The notes beneath the pieces are model-generated. The model had not been told where the DNA came from. It ran no database searches and saw only the letters and a program-made list of their open reading frames with translations. Below are positions 26,410 to 40,571 of a stretch of 64,000 bases of DNA, in pieces (positions within the stretch are counted from its first letter, which is position 1; the number at the start of each line of letters is the position of its first letter). The stretch lies in the NCBI GenBank assembly GCA_036245805.1, contig BTRK01000001.1, positions 34,420,758 through 34,484,757 on the forward strand. The letters are read 5' to 3'. A program made the position numbers and the translations under genes. Origin of the DNA: Pristionchus mayeri. Lineage: Eukaryota > Nematoda > Chromadorea > Rhabditida > Neodiplogasteridae.

Positions 26410-29400
26410 ATGGTTAACTCGCGATTGATCGTGCTCAATTCACCTGTTTCAGGTGATGCGATATCAGTACTAGTAAGTAGGCGAGACGAGACAAGTATGA
26501 GCTTCCTTCCTCAATTAATCGATGTCCAACACTATAAAGCTTTCGAGGTATGTTTTTTGCATCAAAATCTTTCCCAAGTCATAAGATTCCCTCTCAAATC
26601 CCGCTTAAATCCCCAGAGCACTCAACTATATTACTCGAAGTATTGAGCGACGAAAGCCAGAAACTCCGGGGGGTTCTTGCACTTTTGAGGCATTGCGTCT
26701 TTGAGGGAGATTGGGAAGAGATGGAGGTAGAGCTGTGAGGCACTGCTTAATGTTTCATAGTAGTCTGCATACATTAGGCGACTTTGAGCGGCAGAGATGC
26801 TTTAGCACATCGGACTTCCATAGGCGCACATCCCCATCCTCAGGCTTCCATTCTCCCCCACTTTTGGCTTAGCCAAATGTCCTTGGCCGCTATCTATGAG
26901 GACCTGGACGAATGGGTTGAGCAGGTGGACTCGGGTTTCACTTAATCATTTAAATAAATAAGTTTAAAATGGCGGATTCAGGCCAAACTCGTGGCTTCGG
27001 TTCGATGGTTGATCACGCGAGTGTTCGACAAGGAGATTCCCGACAAGCTGCGCCAAGTCATTCTCGTTGACAATGAGGTGACCAACTGATTTTGGGCTAT
27101 GGGTTTCTAATTTTCTACCACGTTCGGTTAGGTTTCATGCGCTCTAAATAACTCATCTGACCATTAGCTATGCGGCGCTCCTGAAACACACCCGAAAATG
27201 AGGCCTTAATAACTGAACAATAATCTGGTTTTCCTGTTTTTCCAACTCGATATCTTTGAATCGTTTGGAAAGAAGAGTCATTTGATGAAAGGCCTCATCT
27301 GTTCTCGCTAAAGAACAGCAGACATCTGGCAGATGTTGTTAAAAGATGGGACAGCACACATGCCGGTGTGTGTCGACACTTTTTGCGCTGTAACAGCGCC
27401 AAGTGGTGTTTTAGGGTCAATTAATTTAATTATTGATTTTAATTAATTAGTCTAATTAGCCTAATTAAAGAACCGCGTGCATCTGTCGGTAGCCGTGCAG
27501 ACGGCGCTGACTAACGGCTCGCTCTACGGCCAGGCTGCGGCGAGGATATTCAAGGATGGCACGATGCTCCACGTGAGTGTTCTTTGATCTTTGATCTCTG
27601 ATCTTTACTATTGACAAGCTATACACGATCAACAATTATATGCCTGATGCTATTCTGTTTTGTGCTACTGTAGAATACGGTTTACAGTACCCCTACTCCC
27701 CTTAGTTCCACCCTAGTTGTTGATGATGAGGAGACAGAAGGAAATGAAGCCCATTTTCCAAAAAAGAGGCCCCGTCTTAGCTTTTCCACTAGTCAAGAAA
27801 GCCGCCAGGGCCTCCATTTTCGTACTACGCATGCTTTTGTCCAAGATGTTCTTAAGCTTCACACTTTATCCGTATTAAACCCTAATCTCTCTTCCTTTGC
27901 GCAATCATGTGCAATGTCACACTAGTCTCTCTCTCTTTTCTTGTATAAATTTTCATAATCTGCACGCGATCTAGCCGAAAACACCATCAAATTGCCTAGA
28001 TTATTGATTGCGGCAACTCCGGAGTTTGACCTCCCGTTATTTACTGATAGCAGAGGGCTCTTTCTCTCTGTTTCTCTCTCTCTTTTTATCTGCTTGCAAA
28101 CACTTGTGGGGCGGTTAGTAGGAAACGGAGACTGTTAGGGGGCGAGAGCAAGGGAGGAGGGGAGGTGGAGTAGAAGCGAGAGGGGGGGGGGAGAGAAGAA
28201 AAAGGGAGAGGGGTAGACACAGGAAGTAGGGAGTGAGTGGTGACTGAGCTGATCTCGTATTCAACACGAACAATCCATTAGGGAGCGAGGGGGCTGACTA
28301 ACCATTGATTGTGGGAAATGGTGGAGAAAGTTTCCGGAAGTGATTGCAAACTGATTTCATTCGGCCAAACACTTAAATGAGTGGGCAACACCTTGATTTT
28401 GCTGCTTCCACTCTAAATTCTTGGCTGCTTTCGATCTCTCCAAATTAGCGCTGTTCCCGTTTCCTCTCATCCCCTCCCCTCCCCTCCCTCCCCCAGAGTC
28501 ACGAATTAGGCTAGCAAGCACACCAGAATGGATAAGAAGAAGCGACNNNNNNNNNNNNNNNNNNNNNNNNNNNNNNNNNNNNNNNNNNNNNNNNNNNNNN
28601 NNNNNNNNNNNNNNNNNNNNNNNNNNNNNNNNNNNNNNNNNNNNNNNNNNNNNNNNNNNNNNNNNNNNNNNNNNNNNNNNNNNNNNNNNNNNNNNNNNNN
28701 NNNNNNNNNNNNNNNNNNNNNNNNNNNNNNNNNNNNNNNNNNNNNNNNNNNNNNNNNNNNNNNNNNNNNNNNNNNNNNNNNNNNNNNNNNNNNNNNNNNN
28801 NNNNNNNNNNNNNNNNNNNNNNNNNNNNNNNNNNNNNNNNNNNNNNNNNNNNNNNNNNNNNNNNNNNNNNNNNNNNNNNNNNNNNNNNNNNNNNNNNNNN
28901 NNNNNNNNNNNNNNNNNNNNNNNNNNNNNNNNNNNNNNNNNNNNNNNNNNNNNNNNNNNNNNNNNNNNNNNNNNNNNNNNNNNNNNNNNNNNNNNNNNNN
29001 NNNNNNNNNNNNNNNNNNNNNNNNNNNNNNNNNNNNNNNNNNNNNNGTTTTGAAACTCAAAATCTAAGGGTTTGCTCTTTCTATTTAAAAACAAATAAAA
29101 ATGGTGGAAAATCTTCGAAGCATCGTGGCTTCTTCTGTTTCATTATGTGTATGAATTTAATTTTTAAAAAAATCCTTTTACTTACGATTCTTTCCTCAGA
29201 GCCTCCCGAGGCAGCCTCGCTGGTGGCCTCCACCTCCTCGCCTCGTCGCTTCGTGCCCATCCAGGGCATTCCTGACCTGCGCGCCGCCAATTCCGCCGCA
29301 CGCCCCGCCCATCCGCCCAAGGTGTGTGATATTTGATCTTTCGTGATTGGGTCGGAAATCTACTCTGCGAACTCCGAGTTTGGTGGACCCAGTGTATTGG

Positions 29401-32400
29401 GGTTTCTGGCGTGCCAGATATTCAGCCTAACAGTAAACAACGGAAGTTATCGATTATTTTTAGTATTAGAGCGTTAGATTGGGATCTGCTCTTTTTATGT
29501 GTCTTTGGAACGCTGAATGAAACTGGTTAGAGCCCAGCCGTTGTGTTATAGCAGTGGCTGGGGATCTACAAAGGGTCGTGTCACTCAATCCGTATCTACG
29601 TACTACTTACTATACAAAGAATGACGAACGTCTCGATGCGTCATCATACTGCAACGGAAACTGAAACTATGATGTGCCGGGGCGGAAACGCTTGCGCAAT
29701 ATTTATCCTACCGTCATCTCCCCGTCCCCTTTTTTGTCGCTTCCCTTTTCAGCAACTGCTGAGTCACACTGAGGATTCACGCTAGCCAGGCACAAGGGGC
29801 ACACACGCGCGCGCCGCATGCATAACTATAGCCCCTCCCTGAAGCGTGTATCCACCTGGCAAAAGAGTGTGATTCTAGCCCTATTCTTGTTTCAGCTAGG
29901 CGTTTACTATCCATCTAGCCCTACTAAATGACTTCTTGGCCAGTTGTTATATTGGGCGAAATTGGTTGGGCTCTAAACATTGATTTAATTTTATTTTTGA
30001 AAATAATAAAGTAAATTATTTGCAGACAAATCGCTTCGGTGGCTCGCTGACGGGTCCTCGGCCGCCGCGCAGCATGAGCGTCATGAGCGCCGATTCGCTT
30101 GCCGGAGCACGGTAGGCCACCAGTCACCTTTTATCGATTGGCTCAATTGGCATGGTATTGAGCTTAAAATCGAAAATATTTGAACGTGTTTGCATTGTAA
30201 GTCACCAAATAATATATATCGATTGACTAGTGAATTTTTTTTATACAATAGTGATAACGTCCGTTACCCCATAAGTCTTTGTAGTGGTCGGAGGCCGTAT
30301 TTTGAAAAAAAAGTCGATAATCCTTTTCAGTCCGTCGCTGCCGCTCTCTGCGCGACTGCAGGGCGAACAGCAGTGGGGCGGCAACGTGACGGGATTCGGC
30401 CAGCTGCCTCAGGTACTGTAATTTATTGATTTTTAAATTAGTTTTGCATTTTTATGTTGTTACTCTATTGAGCAAGGCACATCGCAAATGCACATAAATT
30501 AACAACCCGAAAGCCACAGGCTAAATTGGCGAATTCATTCGGCCGTTCTCTCCTTGACATTGATTGATAATTTCGCTTCTCTTTGCAGCAGGCTGCAGCC
30601 GACGCAGCAGCAGCGACGAACGGCAGCAGTGCTGCAGGAGCAGCGCCATCGATGGCGACCTTCGCAGCACCCGGCGCCTCGCCCATCCACTCGACGATCG
30701 TCACCTCGTCGTCGCCCTACTCGAGGTACGATAGCGTCGAATAGGCTGATCGACAAGTGATTGTTTTATTGGATGAAATTGAAACATTAATAGCATTCCT
30801 GCTATTTTCCAAAGTTATGTTGAGAGGATGAAACTCAACATCTCTGGTTCAATTGCAGATCCGATTTCCTTTCAAATTTGCGAAATTAGGGTGAAACACA
30901 TTACTTTCCGATTATTTTGCAGAGTTATGTGAAATGTGTGAAATTCAAAACTGAACAAAAGAGAAATGTAAATGCGATTCCCTTTCAAAAATTTGAATTT
31001 TCCAATGAGGGCGATCTTCATTACTTTTCCTCTCATTTTTCTTATTTTTAAATGGATTTAAATGCAATTGAAACGACAATTGCTTCCCAACCGTTTTACA
31101 TAGTTATGTTGAGAGTGTGAAACTCAACATCGCCTGTTCCACTTGCAGATCTGATTCGCTGCCGGCTGCTTCGATGTCGATTCGGCTCGCACTCGAGGAG
31201 AAGCGACGAGAGCACACGATGAAGAAAGTGCTGGCGAAGTACGGTAACTTTGGGCTGATTATTGATTGATTGCCAGATTACTGTATCTTTTGATGTGATT
31301 ATGATTGATAGTATTGGAAATGTCCCTGTCTTTTCGGGTGGTAAGTTTGTAGTCCTGTAAATTAGCAATTGGTTAGTTAGCTGAGGCGATCAATCAGTAA
31401 TGAGTTACCGTAATCCTTGCTATTACAGTACGGCGACGGAAGCGGAGCGACAGGAGAAGAGCAAGGCCGCCTTCTTTGCACTCATGAAGAAGCACGCGAA
31501 CAACACCGTGAGTGATTATCGATTGATTGATACAATATAACCATGGTTGAATCGAGGACTGACTTCTTTCCTCTCAGGAACCCGAGGCCTCGCACTCGAT
31601 GCCTCCTCCCGATACGAACGACATGATGAACACGCTGAGCAGGCAGGTGCTCGACCTCCAAGCCAAGGTACGGTACATATTATCGATAGATATTGGGAGG
31701 AATACTGTAAATGTATAGTACAGTAGCCTGTCCAATCATCGATTGGTGTTGCAGATTCCTGAACTCAAAAAATCCCTTTATGGATGTAGCTTTTCCAATA
31801 TCTGTAATCTATGGTAGACGGCTCACTTATCGATTGGCGTGGCACGGATTACTGTAATTGGTCTTACTCTGCAGCTGGAGCAGATGAATGCTGAGCGGGA
31901 GAACGAGAGGCTCACGCGCGCCACCAGCCAGCCCAGCATCTACCACGGTGAGCGCGATTTAGAGTACGCAATGTGGATATCAAGGTTTAAAGAGCAGAGA
32001 TCAAAGTTCAAAGATAAAAGATCAAAATTCTAAATTGCAGATGTGAACAGCGGCTCGCAGTCGGCGAGGCCCTTCAGCAACTCGGGCGGTGCTGCTGCCA
32101 TTGCTGCAGGACACTTCGCGCAGGTAGGTCAATGGTGGCTGGTTGGCGTAGTAGAGAGGAGTACGGTAGATTACTGTAGTTTGTTTTGACACTGACACAC
32201 ATTGTAAATCGTGTAAGCCAATGATAGAAGAATGAACGATGAGGGCTTGACAGTTCGTCGTTTGACGCGAGAAATGAGCATGGTGGTTGCGGGTTTCAGA
32301 GTATAGTGTTACTCTCTGCGAACCCTCTGAGGCAGTTAGTCGAGAAGTTTGTTATCAAAATAATCAAAACATATTTGCAGCCATACACGGGCGCGAGCAC

Positions 32401-35400
32401 GCAGAACGAGTTCTACTACGCGGGAATGCAGCAGCCGCAGCAGCAGTATGGATACGAGCAGCCACAGGTGAGAACCAGGATGGTTCCTGCTTCATCAAGT
32501 ACCATAAAGGGGCAACAATGCGTCACATTGATGGTGTGTGATGTGCTGTTTATTGCAAGCATGTTGTCGGACAGTACCTTTTTGATGGGAGAGAAAGATA
32601 GAAAAAGAGAGGAAGAGTGAAATTCGAATATAACTTTGCAGTTCCACACGATGCGATCCTCGCTCTCGAACGGCGTCCTCAACTACCTGCCCCCTCAGCA
32701 GCCGGGCATGGGCATGCAGCAGATGCAGCCCGCGATGGACGGATACGGACAGAATCAGGTGGGTGTCAGGGATAGTTGAAACCGAAATCGGGTGGGGGTA
32801 GGCAAAGTTTGGACTTCAGGAGTGATTGAAATAGTGGTTTCAAACGACAATTGAAACGGAAATCTGGTGGTTGGGGGTGCAGATTGATTGCAATTTTGCT
32901 ACGTGAAACATGAATCAGGTGCTCAATTGCCTTGCGGATCACGTTGCTTTTAATACCGTGAATGTTGCGCCTCACAATTAATTGATTTTTTGAGTTTCAC
33001 TGATGTTTGAATAGCTCAGTGTTTGGGTGCTGAACTGATCAACAATGCATTCGTTGCAGATTTGAAACGCACTTCGAATTGGGAACTTATGGATTGTTTT
33101 TGTGATTTAAAAAAAACCCAATCGATTATGAAATATTATCTGCGCATAATAGAGGGCTGAAGCACGTATCGGCTTTTGCCGTTTTGTTTGAACATAGCAA
33201 TTATTCATATTTATTCCTTTCAGGGCTACTACACGATGTCGCCGGGTGGACTGCACCAGCTGCAACAGCAGGCTGCGATGCAGCAACAGCAGCCGCAGCA
33301 GATGTACGGCATGTCGTCGGTGGTGAGGATGATTTACTTGTTCTTAATTTAAAAAATATATATAATTTAAATTTTTCCAATTTTACATCCAAGTGATACG
33401 AACACGCTTCGCTCCTTTGTCCCGAACTGGCTGCGAAAGAATGTTTGAAATGGCGATTCAATGGCTCTCATTTCCCCTGCTCTCTTCTTAAACTGTCATC
33501 TTCCTCTCGCAAATGCGTTTGAACCACGGATTTAAGGGTACTTTCTTCGTTCCTGAAGGTATCACCTCCCTTGCATTAATCGTTCCTTTAAATATTTAAT
33601 GGCTCATTAATTCGTCTCGATTCCATCTCCTCCTCTCTCAGATGCACCAGTCTGCGCACGCGGCCTTCTCCATGCACTCCACGCCGCAACACCAGCCGCC
33701 CCGACCGCCCAGCACCGGCCCCATGCAGCAGGTATGCCCGACCCGACCCAGATATCCCGGGGCCAGGATTAGTGTGGTACCTTTCCCCGAGGTATCTAGA
33801 CTCATGTGGTGCTCTATCTGGTTCCCTGGTTTCTGCAAGTACTATATTTTTGCAGCCGATGCAGCAGCTGCCTAACTCGATGTCCTACCCGACCCAGGTG
33901 ATTCCATGTTTCTCAACTTAATTTTTTTCATTTCCATCCACATCTCTTGAAACGCTATTTGTCATTTTTTTCAGGCTTGTAATCGATAAATGAATGTTTA
34001 TTTTGTTATGTATTTACTTAATTAAATTGTTCTAGATCGCGCCTCCTCCGCAGTACAACGAGGCGATGGCGATGCAGCAGCACATGCAGCACCTGCAGCC
34101 GCAGCAGATGACGATAGGTGGCGATTCTGCTGTGATGTCATCACCAGCGCCAGTTGCAGCAGCTGCTGCTGCGACCGAGGGAGGATTCAGGCTGCACCAG
34201 AGCTCCGTAAGTGCTTGGCAATCTATCGATTAGTAAAGTTAAGTGGGTACGGTATTCAATCGAAGTAGAAGATTTAAAATAATGAATCCCTTTGCAGACG
34301 CCCGTCTCTCGAATGGAACCGGCCCTCGAGTTGAACCGCAACCTGACTAACTGGGGACTCACCTACAGACAGGTTGGTCGTCATTTGTGTCGAGTAGGAA
34401 ACACGAATCTGCCTGGTCACGTCGAGAACGTTGCGTCATCTAATCGCCGAGATATGGTGAAAAGAAGGGAGTCTGTCTCATTACTCGATCACTAATTGAC
34501 ATCGTCTTCTCTTCAGAATCAGCGCTCTCGACGTACGTGGGAGAACGAGACGTTCGTCAAGAGCGAGCACGACCTCGTCAACCAGCCAGAGAACGTGCCC
34601 TCCGCAGAGGTACGGTATCCGGGGGATTATGTACTCCCATACAGAGATATTACGGTAATCGTGGATTACTGTGGTCCATTTTCTTCGCAGGAGGCCTCCG
34701 GACTGCAGCAGCAGTCTCCCGCTCCGCTCACCGCGCTCTCGCGCCACTCCCGCTCGTCGCGCGAGGAGACGCCCGCGAGCGTTGCCAGCGCCGCCAGCGG
34801 AACCAGCCGACTGGGTACGGTATCAGGAGCGGGGTTACGGTAGTTTTATACCCGATCGGGTACGGTATCACAGATGATCAATTATCCGGGTCCAATGCAG
34901 GCGGCAGCGAGTCGGAAGGTCCTCCGCGCGATCCCACCGCCTCCCGCGCCAGCGCGGGCAAGGAGAACAATGGGGAGGAGCTGGTGAGTAACTCGAAGGT
35001 GTACGAAACCTAGCCGGATCCGGGTTCCGGGTACCAGTACAGGGTTCGGGTGCCAATGATACCGGGTTCCATTGCAGTCGGGTCGTCGGACGCCATCGAG
35101 CATGGGCGGAGGAGCAGCGGCAGAGGCGGGCGGTGGCACCGGATTCGTCGTCGAGGCTGCAGCAGATGATGCCGCAGCCCAGGACTTTGACAATATGGTG
35201 AGGATACTGCAGGTGGCAGGGAGTACGGTAGGGATTACGGTAGCGATGCGAAGTGCGACGGCTGATTAGTACGGTAGGTGGTAAAGTACGGTATCGATTT
35301 CGGGATTGTCGAACCCTCTTCCCTTCCTCTCCGTCTCTCTTCCCCACTCTCGTACGCGCAAGATCAGCCTGCCAGTGGGTCCCTTCGAACACGCAAGGGA

Positions 35401-38400
35401 TTCCATTGACCCTTCCCTTGATCTACCCGAGTGTCTCATTGTATTGATCCCTAGTCGGCGTGGGAGACGGAAAGGAAGGGGTCAATGCAACGAGGGACTC
35501 GGGTAGATCAAGGGAGTAGTCAATAGTTTCGTTCATGTGATCAAGGGGAGATGAGAAGAGGGGACGCGGGATCACCCACACTCTCTGGCTTTCTTTGCGA
35601 TATCTTTCTTTGTTTACCGTGGCGGAGTACTGTAGATTTCGAGATTATTGATTGTTTCTTTGCAGCGAATGCAGGCGAAGCGCGACGCGCTGATGGCGAA
35701 GACGATGAAGCGCAAAGAGGAGATCACGCAGAAGGTATACGGTAGCTTATCGATTGGGACTAGGGAAGCCACTCCCCTATATTGATTATTGATTGATGGG
35801 CAGGTGGACAACATCGAGGCGCGCAACGCGGAGAGACGCGCGGCGGAGCGCGCTAAGCAGGAGATGGCCGACCAGCGGAAGGTCGAGAAGGAGATACAGA
35901 GGTAGGGGAGGGGTGAGGGAGAGAGTGGAGGGAAGGGAGGAGGAGGGCGGGATGGACTGGAATATGAGCGTGGTACTCACACATGATTTCTGGGTGTCGT
36001 GGTTCGTAGTGCGAATTTGTGGGATTGATTAAATTTTCACGCAAGAAACGTTGTTGATTTAAAGAAGAACCGATGTTCCTCGGTTTCAAAACGTACTTAA
36101 ATGAAAGAGAAATATCTATTGCTAGTAAATCACATCATTGTTTCGAAAAACAAAGGTATGTAGGATTCCGGTAGACAAACGTATGTAGGATTCCGATAGA
36201 CTCCTTGCATACTGTAATCAATCGATAATTGTGATCTACCTGCAGGCAGAAGATCCTCGACGAGTACAAACGGAAGAAGATGGAGAAGGAGCTGGGCATG
36301 GACTCGGCCAGAAGCAGCTCCTCAGTGGGCAGAGGCAGCAGCCAGCCGCCCTTCGCCAGGACCAAGAGCCAGGCACGGTTGGGGTACTGTAGTCGGGTAC
36401 GGTAGTGGTTGGATACTGTAGTCCGGCAGATTAGAGCAGAACATTGTAATCAGGGGTGTGCTAATGCAAACTGTGGGCTGGGTACTGTAGTCGGGAAGTT
36501 TGGGGAGGATGATTATCGATTGATTCTCAGGGTCTCACGGAGACGCCCCGCCTGCCCTCGGGCGGCATCAGCGGCGGCACGCTGGGTCGGGCGCGCGGCC
36601 AGTCGAACGTCGACGAGGCGCGCAAGATCAGCGTCCCCAGCTGCGCGGAACCGGGTGAGTGCGCCTAATTGCCGGTCGTTATACTGTCCGGTCCTGTGAA
36701 TAGTCGTCTATTTGCCGGTTGTGATATTTTCCATCCCTACAAAAGAAAGGTGGCTCATAGGCATCTTCTTATTTGTTATTATAGTATCAGTGATCTTTGG
36801 AGGAAAGTAAACAGAAATTGCCGGGGACCTTTTTTCTTCAAGTCAAACCGATAACCATCGGTTTCACAAGAGCTTTAGATTATTTGCAAACGGCCTTTGC
36901 CAGTTTGTTCACATTATTTGAACGTTTGAAAACATAATAGTGATATTTGTTTCTTCAATACTGGTGAATTCATCCAATTTTCTTGTGAAACATATAACTA
37001 TCGGTTTCACAAGTAGCCAAAATGTTGCCGCAGTTTCCAAATGTTGGTCCTTCAGAAGATCATTAATATTTCGTCGATTAGCATCTTATAAATTAAATTA
37101 GTAGTTGTTACCTTGCAGCGCTGAAGCTGTACGCGAAGGCGGTCCCGAAGAGCAACCGCAATCTGATCACGAACGCCCTCCAGTTCTCCGTCTTCCCCGG
37201 CGCCGTCAGCGCCGACTCGCGCAACAAGGCGAGTACTGTAGTCAGGGTCAGGGTCAGGGTGGGGGTACGGTAGGATGCTACCGTTTTTGGGTTGCTGTAC
37301 ACTACGGTTAGTGCGAGACTCGAGAGTGTGAAAATTCTGTGAATTACGGTGGGCTACCGTATTCTAGAGGCATACGGTAATCGATAATGTGATGTGCAGG
37401 TGCTCGGCGAGCTGGCCAAGTCGGGCGCGAAGCACGTGCTGCTGCTGTTCCGCGACCACAAGTGCCAGTACCGCGGACTGTACGAGTGGGATCAGGTGAG
37501 GAGGCCCCGCCCATTTTTTATCGATTTATTTTTAAAACATTGCCGTTTCCGGGCATGCAATATTACTGTTTCATGCGGTATACTTGTTTATGATATTTCG
37601 GTAAATTGATTATCATTTCAAAACTTCTAATTTGAGAGGGACCGGGAGCAGTGATGGGCCATATGACGAAAAAAATTTTGACCGGGGGGGGGGGGGTTAG
37701 ACCCTCGGCTGGTGACTCCCAGGATCGTTACCCTGGCGTCACCCTAACGAACCTCTACTGCGACCCTCCGAGACCCCCGGACTTGCGACCAACCGGACCC
37801 TCCCAATTTGCGACCCCCCAGCCTCCGTCATATTTGAAGCCCACCATTGACCGGGAGTCTAAGAGTGGTTAGAAGCATGAAATGAGTTGGTGAAGAATGT
37901 ATTCCTCTCACTCTCTTCGTTCCGTTTTTGCTGACTAGTTGAGACAGGGAGCGAGATAGGTCGCGATATTGAGATAACTGGACATGCGCAAAGACTTATG
38001 CGATCGTGGACTGACTTTATTTTCAATCGTGAACTGATCTTGTCGCAGGTCTCGGATACGGTATCGCGGATCCACGGTACGGGCCCGAAGCTCATCAACG
38101 AGCCGATGATGCAGATGATGTTCAAGTGAGTTTGCAGTTATTTTTTAGAAAATATTTTTGTTTGTTCATTTATAATTTAGTTGTGAAACATAAAACCTGC
38201 TGGTTAGGAAGTAAGACTCAAGTAGGGGATATTTGTGGAATATTTCTACGAAGTTTTTGCCCACGTTATGATGCGAGCTTGAAACACTAATGCGCTCGTT
38301 ATTTCCCTGATTATCACGCAGCGTGGTTTTTCTAGCTCACGGAAGTTCCTTGTAGCTTTAGCTGTTGGGCGTGATATCTCAATTAATGTGCACTAATTGT

Positions 38401-38742
38401 TAGGTGGTTTTTCATTTTTCAATTGGTCATTTGATACGCCGATCAGAATTATCGATTGATGATATATTCGTAACACGATACTTGTAGGTACGAGTCTGGC
38501 GCGAAGCTCTTCAATCACATCCCGACCAAGCACCTGTCAGCTACCATCGACGGGTGAGAGAAGCTGATCTTTGACCTTGCTCTTTTCCTTTTACGCACTG
38601 AATAAGCATACGCGTGACAATACCAGATATAATTTATTCATGTTGATCTTTGATCTCTTGTAGCTTCACGATCAAGGACGAGTTCTGGCAGAAGCCGAAG
38701 ATTCCGCACTCGGGTGCTGCCCCGTCGCACCGACAGAACTGA
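26410..38742 (+). CDS. ptrn-1: CAMSAP/patronin, microtubule minus-end binding protein
   Basis: CAMSAP/patronin proteins bind and stabilise non-centrosomal microtubule minus ends. I recover 32 exons. N-terminal exons 26410-26547, 26982-27077 and 27471-27572 encode the start of the CAMSAP-type CH domain (DVQHYKAFEAKLVASVRWLI, SVAVQTALTNGSLYGQAAAR). After a gap come 29200-29321, 30026-30111, 30331-30412, 30589-30725, 31149-31238 (RLALEEKRREHTMKKVL helix), 31429-31507, 31578-31667, 31875-31947, 32041-32123 and Gln/Met-rich exons to 34206. Then 34298-34372, 34517-34609, 34691-34814, 34901-34983, 35078-35197, the coiled coil (35666-35734, 35804-35901, 36246-36372) and 36531-36654. The C-terminal CKK domain is in 37119-37228, 37400-37495, 38049-38125, 38488-38553 and 38664-38742 (ALKLYAKAVPKSNRNLI, HVLLLFRDHKCQYRGLYEW). 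At least 1,040 residues are accounted for. The 500-N gap probably hides the rest of the CH domain. Alternative start: ATG 26497. Two introns appear to be GC-AG. Confidence 0.92.
28547..29046. other. Assembly gap (500 N)
   Basis: Exactly 500 unknown bases inside the ptrn-1-like gene, a conventional placeholder length, so the true size is unknown. The 28040-28250 sequence is a long CT- then GA-rich low-complexity tract that could explain the gap. Just before it, CACACCAG precedes AATGGATAAGAAGAAGCGAC, which could be the start of an exon. Confidence 0.95.
35404..35527. repeat. Foldback hairpin in ptrn-1 intron
   Basis: The left arm (35404-35452) and right arm (about 35466-35527) are inverted copies, with the central match CCCTTGATCTACCCGAGT versus ACTCGGGTAGATCAAGGG. 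It lies in the intron 35198-35665 and could form a long stem in the transcript. Confidence 0.65.
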
Positions 38743-40571
38743 GCGGAGTACGGTAGCCGAGAAGGAGTACGGTAGTCCCGCCTCCGGATACCGTATCCCC
38801 TACTCCCGCCCCATGATTCATTGTCCTCTTTTGTTGTCCATAGCGCCCTCTGTACCTCATACCGAGCATAATTACTCCCCCAATCAACAATAGTCATTGG
38901 ACCCAGTGTAGATTCCGTTCCATCATCTCAACCCCCTCCCCATCCTCTCCCAGTATACTGTACTCGCTCGCACTTTATGCAATTTGATCATACACAATAC
39001 TCATGATTTACCCACGGTGCCTTACTAGCTAGTCCGTACTCCTCCCACTCATAGCTTATTAATTACCGTGGTGTGTACTAGGGTTATCAGTTGTTGCCTG
39101 AATCAGGTCAGCATTTCTGGTGTACGGTATCGATTTATCCGTTTCTCTCTCTCTCTCGTTAACATTGGCTAGTTGTAGGTTTGTTTTACTTGATGTGATA
39201 TCGAATGCAATTGGTACTAGCGCCGTAACAAACAAACTGTTGAATTGTCTTCCTTTTTCTTGTCTCTCCTTACCGTGTCTCTCCCCCCTCGCTGCTTCTG
39301 ATAGTGTGGTGTGCCTAACGAGTGCGTGTTCATTTTCTGCCTTTTCCTACTCATCGCTTCCCCTCTCGAGTCCATTGCCCTCTGCTCCCTCGCTTGCGTG
39401 TGCGTGTGTGCTTCCCTCCCATAGGTATAGCTTCTCCCTCTCTGCCTTATTATTATCAGTGTGATTGATGACATCACTTGTGTGCGTGCCTACGGTAGTC
39501 GCTCCCCGCTCTTTGTTCGTAAACTGATTTTATTTAAGTCCCTCGCTCTAAAATTTGTTTATGATATGTAATTGTATTCTCGTTTCGCCGGTAATGAGCT
39601 GTGGTGTAATTTAGAAGATATATATACATTTTTTCGCTAAATAATATTATTGAGATCCTCTCCCCCTTTCTCTTAATCTCTTACCCTCACTTGCTCTGTC
39701 TAGCTGAGTAATCGTCTGACTCTCTCCAGTTTGCATGCTCCCTCGCTTTCTCTGACCTGCGAGAGAGTGTGTGATATGAGGAGTGTCAGAGCATTGCTCT
39801 ATCTAGCTATTCTTCATCCTACTCGCAGAATAACGACTCTCTCTCTCGTTACTAGCATTCCATGTGCGCTTCAACCCGCCCCCAATCTTCATTATTCTCA
39901 CCCCCCCCCCCCCTAGCCCCGCCCCCTCACCCTCCCCGGACATCCCCTAGTGTAATTTCTGTAATTATTCGCCCACCTTAATTTGCATAGTTGTGATGAA
40001 TCCTCGTTCTAATAAGATCAACTGTCTATCAGATTCTCGATTAATTGCCCTGTCTCCTTTTCGTAATGTCGATGCTAACTGAGATTTCCCTGATTCGTTA
40101 TTTCAGATGTTTCATTTGTTGTCCCGCTCATCACAACTCTACTTTCAAATCGGTGCATAGTGTCTGAGAAAAAGCATAAATAACTAATACTGTATTGTGG
40201 TTGATACACGACAATTGCACTCTTATCTTGTCCTGGAAGTGATCGCGTTTTATAGCCACTCAAGAAGTGTATCGAAAACATCACTTCCCAACAATCAACA
40301 AGTAGTTTTCATTTGCAAAGGAACTAGTTCTTTTTTTTGCTTTGAAAAGAATTGAGAATGGAAGTTTTTTGGGAAGAGACGCTCACTATTGGGAGACGAA
40401 AACGGCCTGATCACGGAGGATTTGTTTTGCGTGTTTCATCCAGATCGATGACCGTTCCCAGTATTAGATGCAATGTCCACCTTTCAGGGTTTATAAAAAT
40501 CAGCAAGACATAAGCTACAGCGGTCAGAAGTGAATGGACAACCATATTCCAGGTCTGCAAAAGAGCAAAAT
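38743..40571. other. ptrn-1 3' flank and intergenic region
   Basis: No coding exon is recognised. The first part should include the patronin 3' UTR. The rest is CT-rich low-complexity sequence (39140-39450) and a C-rich run near 39901. A CTCTC-palindrome family copy lies at 39713-39790. Confidence 0.5.
39713..39790. repeat. CTCTC palindrome family copy
   Basis: Left arm TCTGACTCTCTCCAGTTTGC, right arm GCGAGAGAGTGTGTGATATG then GAGTGTCAGA, around TCTGACC. It is the leftmost clear member of the family that dominates 42-63 kb. Confidence 0.6.

Noticed and set aside
35404..35515. Apparent pseudoknot (two interleaved complementary pairs)
   Set aside because: The crossing pair results from an internal repeat within the arms; the best reading is a simple nested foldback.
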